In this document: piece after piece, positions 5,742 to 6,168 of the stretch | Layout of the letters: every line of letters starts with the position of its first letter | Numbering within the stretch: position 1 is the stretch's first letter | NCBI GenBank assembly: GCA_001790455.1 | Contig: MGCP01000044.1 | Location: 1,272 to 7,439 of the forward strand | DNA from: Candidatus Saccharibacteria bacterium RIFCSPHIGHO2_02_FULL_47_12 | Lineage (GTDB): Bacteria > Patescibacteriota > Saccharimonadia > Saccharimonadales > JANWIN01 | Direction: 5' to 3' | Length of the DNA: 6,168 nucleotides | Position numbers and translations under genes: made by a program | The notes under the pieces: generated by a model | What the model was told of the DNA's origin: nothing | Databases searched by the model: none | What the model saw: only the letters and a program-made list of their open reading frames with translations

Positions 5742-5834
5742 ATACAATCATACTACACTCCGCTGGCTGGTGCAGAATGTGAAGAAGTTGATAGTGTTGC
5801 TCAAAAGCTCGCTAAAGCGCATAATTTTACGTAA
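5742..5834 (+). pseudogene. possible 3' remnant of a lost gene
   Basis: A 30-codon open stretch on the plus strand ends with TAA TAA. It reads IQSYYTPLAGAECEEVDS, then VAQKLAKAHNFT. It has the amphipathic, E/K-rich look of a real protein C terminus. An in-frame TAG lies at 5739-5741, and there is no ATG, GTG or TTG start within it. Its stop is 15 bases before the ATG of the downstream membrane protein, the spacing expected of an upstream operon partner. The left end coincides with the hisS start region. It may be the tail of a gene cut off by a rearrangement, or chance: 30 open codons are not rare. No source family was recognised. Confidence 0.22.
5747..5752 (-). promoter_or_regulatory. possible -10 box of hisS, leaderless spacing
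   Basis: On the minus strand TATGAT (5752-5747, 5 of 6 to TATAAT) is followed by 8 bases, TGTATCTA, and then the hisS ATG at 5738. No Shine-Dalgarno lies at normal distance from this ATG; a GGAG (5762-5759) is 20 bases away. I see no good -35 at 15-19 bases, so the promoter would be weak or of an unfamiliar type. The same -10-to-ATG spacing occurs at clpP, where the promoter is much clearer. Confidence 0.4.
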
Positions 5835-5842
5835 TAATGGAG
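5797..5842 (+). promoter_or_regulatory. possible promoter and Shine-Dalgarno of the plus-strand membrane protein
   Basis: TTGCTC (5797-5802) lies exactly 17 bases from CATAAT (5820-5825, 5 of 6 to TATAAT). The predicted start of transcription near 5832 would leave a leader of about 18 bases. That leader contains GGAG (5839-5842), 7 bases before the ATG at 5850. The Shine-Dalgarno is clear. The -35 shares only its TTG with the consensus, so the promoter is tentative. Confidence 0.4.
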
Positions 5843-5849
5843 AGAATAG

Positions 5850-6168
5850 ATGGTTAAAGAAACTAAAAACAGCCCCAAGCTCACGGGCGCTCTTGACCTG
5901 TTTCCTAAAAGTGCCAAGATTGTGCAAAACAACCTGGGTACATTTGCCATAATTTACATAATTCCACTTTTGTCTAACCTGGGGTCTTTGCGAGGAAACG
6001 GCAGGGTAAACAAAGATCGTTGGTCAAACTTTGCAGATAACTTTTCTGGTTTGCCTGGCTATGCCATGGGCAGCCTAATTGGTTTTGGCCTGGTTATGTT
6101 CCTTTTGTTTACGTTTGTTTATTTGTTTGTAAACGCCATGAAATACTCTCTAGAGCTAGAGAGCGCGA
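5850..6168 (+). CDS. membrane protein of unknown function, N-terminal part (runs off right edge)
   Basis: The first 106 codons of a membrane protein are present and the frame is open to the window edge. The N terminus (MVKETKNSPKLTGALDLFPK) is polar and probably cytoplasmic. A hydrophobic segment follows at about 31-45 (TFAIIYIIPLLSNLG), then a polar loop at 46-68 with several Arg, Lys and Asp residues, then a long hydrophobic segment at about 73-96 (MGSLIGFGLVMFLLF, then TFVYLFV). The end, MKYSLELESA, begins a charged stretch. There is no cleavable signal peptide. GGAG 7 bases upstream supports the ATG, and an in-frame TAG directly before it rules out a longer start. It is transcribed away from hisS. 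I do not recognise the family with confidence; it looks like the start of a multi-pass integral membrane protein. Confidence 0.82.
   Translation, partial: MVKETKNSPKLTGALDLFPKSAKIVQNNLGTFAIIYIIPLLSNLGSLRGNGRVNKDRWSNFADNFSGLPGYAMGSLIGFGLVMFLLFTFVYLFVNAMKYSLELESA

Noticed and set aside
5745..5747. TTG as the hisS start, giving MYLMALSTQ.
   Set aside because: The ATG three codons later gives the usual HisRS N terminus. The TTG overlaps the -10-like box, and its only support is a GGAG 11 bases upstream.
5770..5952. A 60-codon plus-strand reading frame beginning MQNVKKLIVLL.
   Set aside because: It overlaps the first 100 bases of the membrane protein gene in another frame, has no Shine-Dalgarno, and reads as a shadow.

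Overview
The window reads as a stretch of chromosomal housekeeping genes from a bacterium, most likely of the Candidate Phyla Radiation (Patescibacteria), with Saccharibacteria (TM7) the best guess. The proteins resemble divergent but complete versions of universal bacterial genes. The histidyl-tRNA synthetase has an unusual motif 2, intergenic spaces are small, and rpoB is not preceded by rplJ-rplL. TGA ends hisS in a tight stop/start overlap, so the standard bacterial code applies. This argues against the Gracilibacteria and Absconditabacteria, which read TGA as glycine. The placement is inferred from protein character and was not tested by any search.

Layout. Almost everything is on the minus strand, transcribed from right to left: hisS (histidyl-tRNA synthetase, 5738-4431), a small YdjM-like membrane protein joined to it by a GTGA overlap (4434-3982), tig (trigger factor, 3961-2672), clpP (protease subunit, 2525-1911), a GNAT-like protein of unknown role (1862-1083), and the first 310 codons of rpoB (931-1, running off the left edge). 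Only the right end is divergent: a plus-strand membrane protein starts at 5850 and runs off the right edge. Between it and hisS lies a short open stretch (5742-5834) that may be the tail of a lost gene.

The middle genes form a protein-quality theme: trigger factor meets nascent chains at the ribosome and ClpP degrades failed products. The clearest regulatory signal is a near-perfect CIRCE element (HrcA operator) upstream of clpP at 2544-2570, placed over the -35 box of a good promoter. That promoter's -10 box ends 8 bases before the clpP ATG and there is no Shine-Dalgarno sequence, which predicts a leaderless or nearly leaderless heat-shock mRNA. hisS and tig also lack a Shine-Dalgarno and have a -10-like hexamer ending exactly 8 bases before ATG, although these are weaker. 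The GNAT-like gene, rpoB and the plus-strand gene do have Shine-Dalgarno sequences.

I see no convincing intrinsic terminator, tRNA, rRNA, CRISPR array, insertion sequence or phage feature. No entirely new multi-gene system is evident. The points worth a second look are the HrcA-type control of a leaderless clpP, the open -1 frame past the tig stop codon, the possible gene remnant beside hisS, and the unassigned GNAT-like gene.
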